Source: Candidatus Bathyarchaeota archaeon
Lineage (GTDB): Archaea > Thermoproteota > Bathyarchaeia > Bathyarchaeales > SOJC01
DNA length: 43,611 bases
Reading direction: 5' to 3'
NCBI GenBank assembly: GCA_023131225.1
Contig: JAGLZW010000037.1
Span: 1 to 43,611, forward strand
In this document: in pieces, positions 41,631-43,611 of the stretch
Position numbering within the stretch: position 1 is the stretch's first letter
Layout: each line of letters opens with the position of its first letter
The notes under the pieces: model-generated
Databases searched by the model: none
What the model saw: the letters and a program-made list of their open reading frames with translations, nothing else
What the model was told of the DNA's origin: nothing
Position numbers and translations under genes: made by a program

Positions 41631-43364
41631 TCAAGGATTGTATTCTTCTCCATAGCTCATGCAGATCATTGTTATATCGTAAATGTCTATGATTTCGTAG
41701 GGCTCAGTTATGTCACAGTGAGGATTCCAGTGGGGATCTAAAGGTGTGGAACTATAGGCGCTACAAGCTAAAACAGCATCGTAAATGTCAACCCTTAAAT
41801 CATGGTTAACGTCTCCAGGACTCCAATATAGATTCATCAGTGGATAGTTGTCTACTCCTTCCCAAGGAAGATAAGTATCACCAACGCCATCACCATCCAA
41901 ATCAGTGCCGTTATAGTCACTCCAAAAGTTTCCTTCACAGCCATTATCCCAAGTGTTGTTTGTGCTGAGTTCGTCAATCGACATTATGTTGGGGCCTTCA
42001 TCCGCTAAGAAGGAGTTGTGATAGAGAACGTTGCACTTTGACTCTGTGAAATATATGTGCCCTCCAAACAGGGGGGCGGGTTGCCACATGGTGTTTCCTA
42101 CAATTGAGTTGTTGTGAGATTTCTCTATAGTGAAGTAAAAAGGCACGAAATGCCCCGATATATAGTTGGAAGAGATGATATTATTGCTCGAATTGTGCAT
42201 AGTAAGCGCAGAATGGCAGTCTGAGCTCAGATTGTTATTACTGACAACGTTACTGCTGGAGTTTACGAGTTGGAGCCCGTGAAAGACACAAGAACCATCG
42301 TACCCCACAACATTATTATCTTTAACGCTGTTTTCAGAGCCCCCCTTAACACGGATGGCATACACAGCTTTTACGATGTTCCCACTTATGACGCTTTTCG
42401 AGGAGTGATTTAAAGTAATGCCCCAATCTCCCCACGCGATTGAGCAATTCCGTATCTCAAAGCCGCTAATAGTCACGTTATCTGAATCTACTTGAATCAC
42501 TGTTCCAGCTCCACCACCATCGATAACTGTGTTTTCTCTATCCTCACCAAGTAGAGATATAGATTTGTTCACGACAACATTCTCGTAGTATGTTCCATTT
42601 CTAGCAAAGATGCTGTCTCCTTCATTAGCATTGTTTATGGCTTCTTGTATTGTTGGGTAGTCGTCCGGAACTATTATTTTTGCGTCAACTATCTTAAAAT
42701 ATGTGGTCAATCCCCATTCTTGCGTGTCCTTTATTATGTAGGTTCCTGGGTTTACATAGTCATCTGTAGACAGGTCATATTGATCCCAAGTGAAGCTATC
42801 ACTCTCGCCAGGCTCTAACGACCATGCCAGAAATATGTAAACCGTGGCAAGTATTTGCTGCTCTTCTGGGTAGGTGAATATATACCAAGCTGGATACCCT
42901 CCAATCGTCACTGTCTCGCTACCAATGTTGGTTAGTGTGATTGTGATGTTTTCTCCCAGCTTGTAGATATATTTGTCAGTTTCCAGCAACAGGTTAGGCG
43001 CATACACCCATGATTGAACCTGAACATAGTAACCCATCATCTCGTAGAGAACCACACCATAGACAGTAATAATGCTGCCATTCAACGGAATCATATACGG
43101 TTCAATATAAACCCATATTCCAACCCAAGGAGAATCCGAGGCTTCTAGGAAAACATTTCCTGGCTGCTCTGGAATCTTGACGACATCCAACCGAACCATT
43201 CCAGTCGTTTGGATCAAAATGCCTAGAAACTCTTCTGGGTGTGTTGCCAAATAAGATAAATCAACCCATGCATACTCCGCTGAAACTGAAGGTACATTAG
43301 ACGCCGATGCTAACGAGCCTATTAGAAGGAATGTAAGCAATATTTCGAAAACTTTTTTCTTCAT
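41631..43364 (-). CDS. secreted beta-helix (NosD/PbH1-type) protein with C-terminal dockerin
   Basis: The 577-residue protein has a signal peptide (MKKKVFEILLTFLLIGSLAS). An N-terminal OB-like domain (about 30-130, TTGMVRLDVVKI and IITVYGVVLYE) is followed by a beta-sandwich with DKYIYKLGENITITLTNIG. Then comes a right-handed beta-helix from IVPDDYPTIQEAINNA through about ten PbH1 turns (SxxNxISxNxIS pattern, rich in Asn and Ser). NNTWDNGCEGNFWSDYNGTD is typical of NosD-like ends. It ends in a dockerin-like pair (DVNHDLRVDIYDAV, IIDIYDITMICMSYG). ATG 43364 has GGGGAGA upstream, so TTG 43376 is rejected. Such proteins bind or cleave surface polysaccharides. Confidence 0.88.
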   Translation of the reverse strand: MKKKVFEILLTFLLIGSLASASNVPSVSAEYAWVDLSYLATHPEEFLGILIQTTGMVRLDVVKIPEQPGNVFLEASDSPWVGIWVYIEPYMIPLNGSIITVYGVVLYEMMGYYVQVQSWVYAPNLLLETDKYIYKLGENITITLTNIGSETVTIGGYPAWYIFTYPEEQQILATVYIFLAWSLEPGESDSFTWDQYDLSTDDYVNPGTYIIKDTQEWGLTTYFKIVDAKIIVPDDYPTIQEAINNANEGDSIFARNGTYYENVVVNKSISLLGEDRENTVIDGGGAGTVIQVDSDNVTISGFEIRNCSIAWGDWGITLNHSSKSVISGNIVKAVYAIRVKGGSENSVKDNNVVGYDGSCVFHGLQLVNSSSNVVSNNNLSSDCHSALTMHNSSNNIISSNYISGHFVPFYFTIEKSHNNSIVGNTMWQPAPLFGGHIYFTESKCNVLYHNSFLADEGPNIMSIDELSTNNTWDNGCEGNFWSDYNGTDLDGDGVGDTYLPWEGVDNYPLMNLYWSPGDVNHDLRVDIYDAVLACSAYSSTPLDPHWNPHCDITEPYEIIDIYDITMICMSYGEEYNP

Positions 43365-43451
43365 CTTTCTCCCCAAATATAATGTGCATTAGAAACTATT
43401 AATTCTTTTGAAAGAAACTTCTATTTAGATGAATGCACAAACACAAAAAAT

Positions 43452-43475
43452 GGGAAGGTGCGGGAGATATCTCCA
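43452..43475 (+). repeat. 24-base repeat with palindromic core, copy 2
   Basis: Matches 40902-40925 except one base. It lies 88 bases upstream of the beta-helix ATG. Confidence 0.55.
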
Positions 43476-43481
43476 ATTGTC

Positions 43482-43504
43482 TGGGGTTCAAATCCCACCC
43501 CCAC
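43482..43504 (+). other. tRNA T-arm/3'-end-like fragment
   Basis: GGGGTTCAAATCCCACCCCC resembles the T loop with a 3-bp stem and the 3' acceptor strand of a tRNA, but no D or anticodon arm can be folded upstream. Likely an attachment-site remnant. Confidence 0.35.
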
Positions 43505-43611
43505 ACACACATTTTGCGAACTGAGGGCTGATTTGCTCGAATGAAAGTGCAGTGTCAAGGCGCGCAGTTTATAAGCGACTCTAAGGTAAGCATTCCAGAA
43601 TTAGTGTTCTG

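Larger units (their letters stand above)
43377..43611. other. upstream region at window end
   Basis: No gene is visible. It holds repeat copy 2, a tRNA-tail-like stretch and, near 43567-43577, a CAGTTTATAAGC element that may be a TATA box for a gene beyond the window. Confidence 0.4.

Noticed and set aside
1-43611. CRISPR array
   Set aside because: No regularly spaced identical repeats were seen; the repeats present are two-copy and irregular.

Overview
The window is archaeal chromosomal DNA, most likely from a Bathyarchaeia-type (TACK) lineage; that placement is inference. Evidence for Archaea: aIF2-gamma, Rpo7, Spt4, eS24, eS31, GTP-dependent dephospho-CoA kinase, a Dph6-type ligase and a geranylgeranyl reductase; TATA-type promoters, some placed for leaderless transcripts; and an archaeal tRNA-His with an encoded G-1. 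Many secreted proteins carry dockerin-like EF-hand modules, which I associate with Bathyarchaeia. Base composition is moderate (roughly 40-45% GC by eye), with two GC-rich patches near 34.8-35.0 and 36.2-36.5 kb.

Layout. 0-2.3 kb: the 3' end of an ABC exporter, a NucS-like nuclease remnant and two paralogous secreted beta proteins. 2.3-10.2 kb: the information-processing block aIF2-gamma, PIN protein, rpo7, spt4, a small Cys-rich protein, dephospho-CoA kinase, then eS24, eS31 and a SecB-like protein. It is interrupted by a small membrane protein and a decayed dockerin end. It faces uS19/uL2 and a metallo-beta-lactamase-fold hydrolase on the other strand. 10.2-14 kb: small unknowns, an ECF-type S component, a PPP phosphatase and an E1-like ThiF protein. 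14-17.6 kb: a minus-strand B12 operon (acyl-CoA mutase large subunit, B12-binding subunit, MeaB GTPase, corrinoid adenosyltransferase). The large subunit carries the Phe/Gln pair of isobutyryl-CoA mutases, not the Tyr/Arg pair of methylmalonyl-CoA mutase. 17.9-21.4 kb: HTH protein, valS and an alkyltransferase-like protein.

21.5-30 kb is the most intriguing accessory block. Two PadR regulators sit head to head around a perfect palindrome, followed by a UbiA prenyltransferase, the C-terminal stub of an FtsX-type permease, two B12/radical-SAM proteins, a lipocalin/CrtC-like protein and a membrane glycosyltransferase. A geranylgeranyl reductase lies just beyond. Together they suggest isoprenoid or membrane-lipid modification. 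30-33.7 kb: Dph6, geranylgeranyl reductase, an isochorismatase-fold hydrolase and an unknown protein.

33.7-43.6 kb is a surface-protein and mobile-debris region. It holds a secreted caspase-like peptidase with an EF-hand loop, three intact dockerin-bearing secreted proteins (three-repeat beta protein, oligopeptide-binding-like protein, beta-helix), a decayed fourth, a frameshifted tyrosine integrase, tRNA-like 3' fragments, tRNA-His, a ribbon-helix-helix gene abutting the tRNA, a 25-nt G-rich tract and duplicated short repeats. Two loci (5338 and 23262) show good genes apparently lacking an ATG/GTG/TTG where it is expected, hinting at near-cognate starts or small indels.
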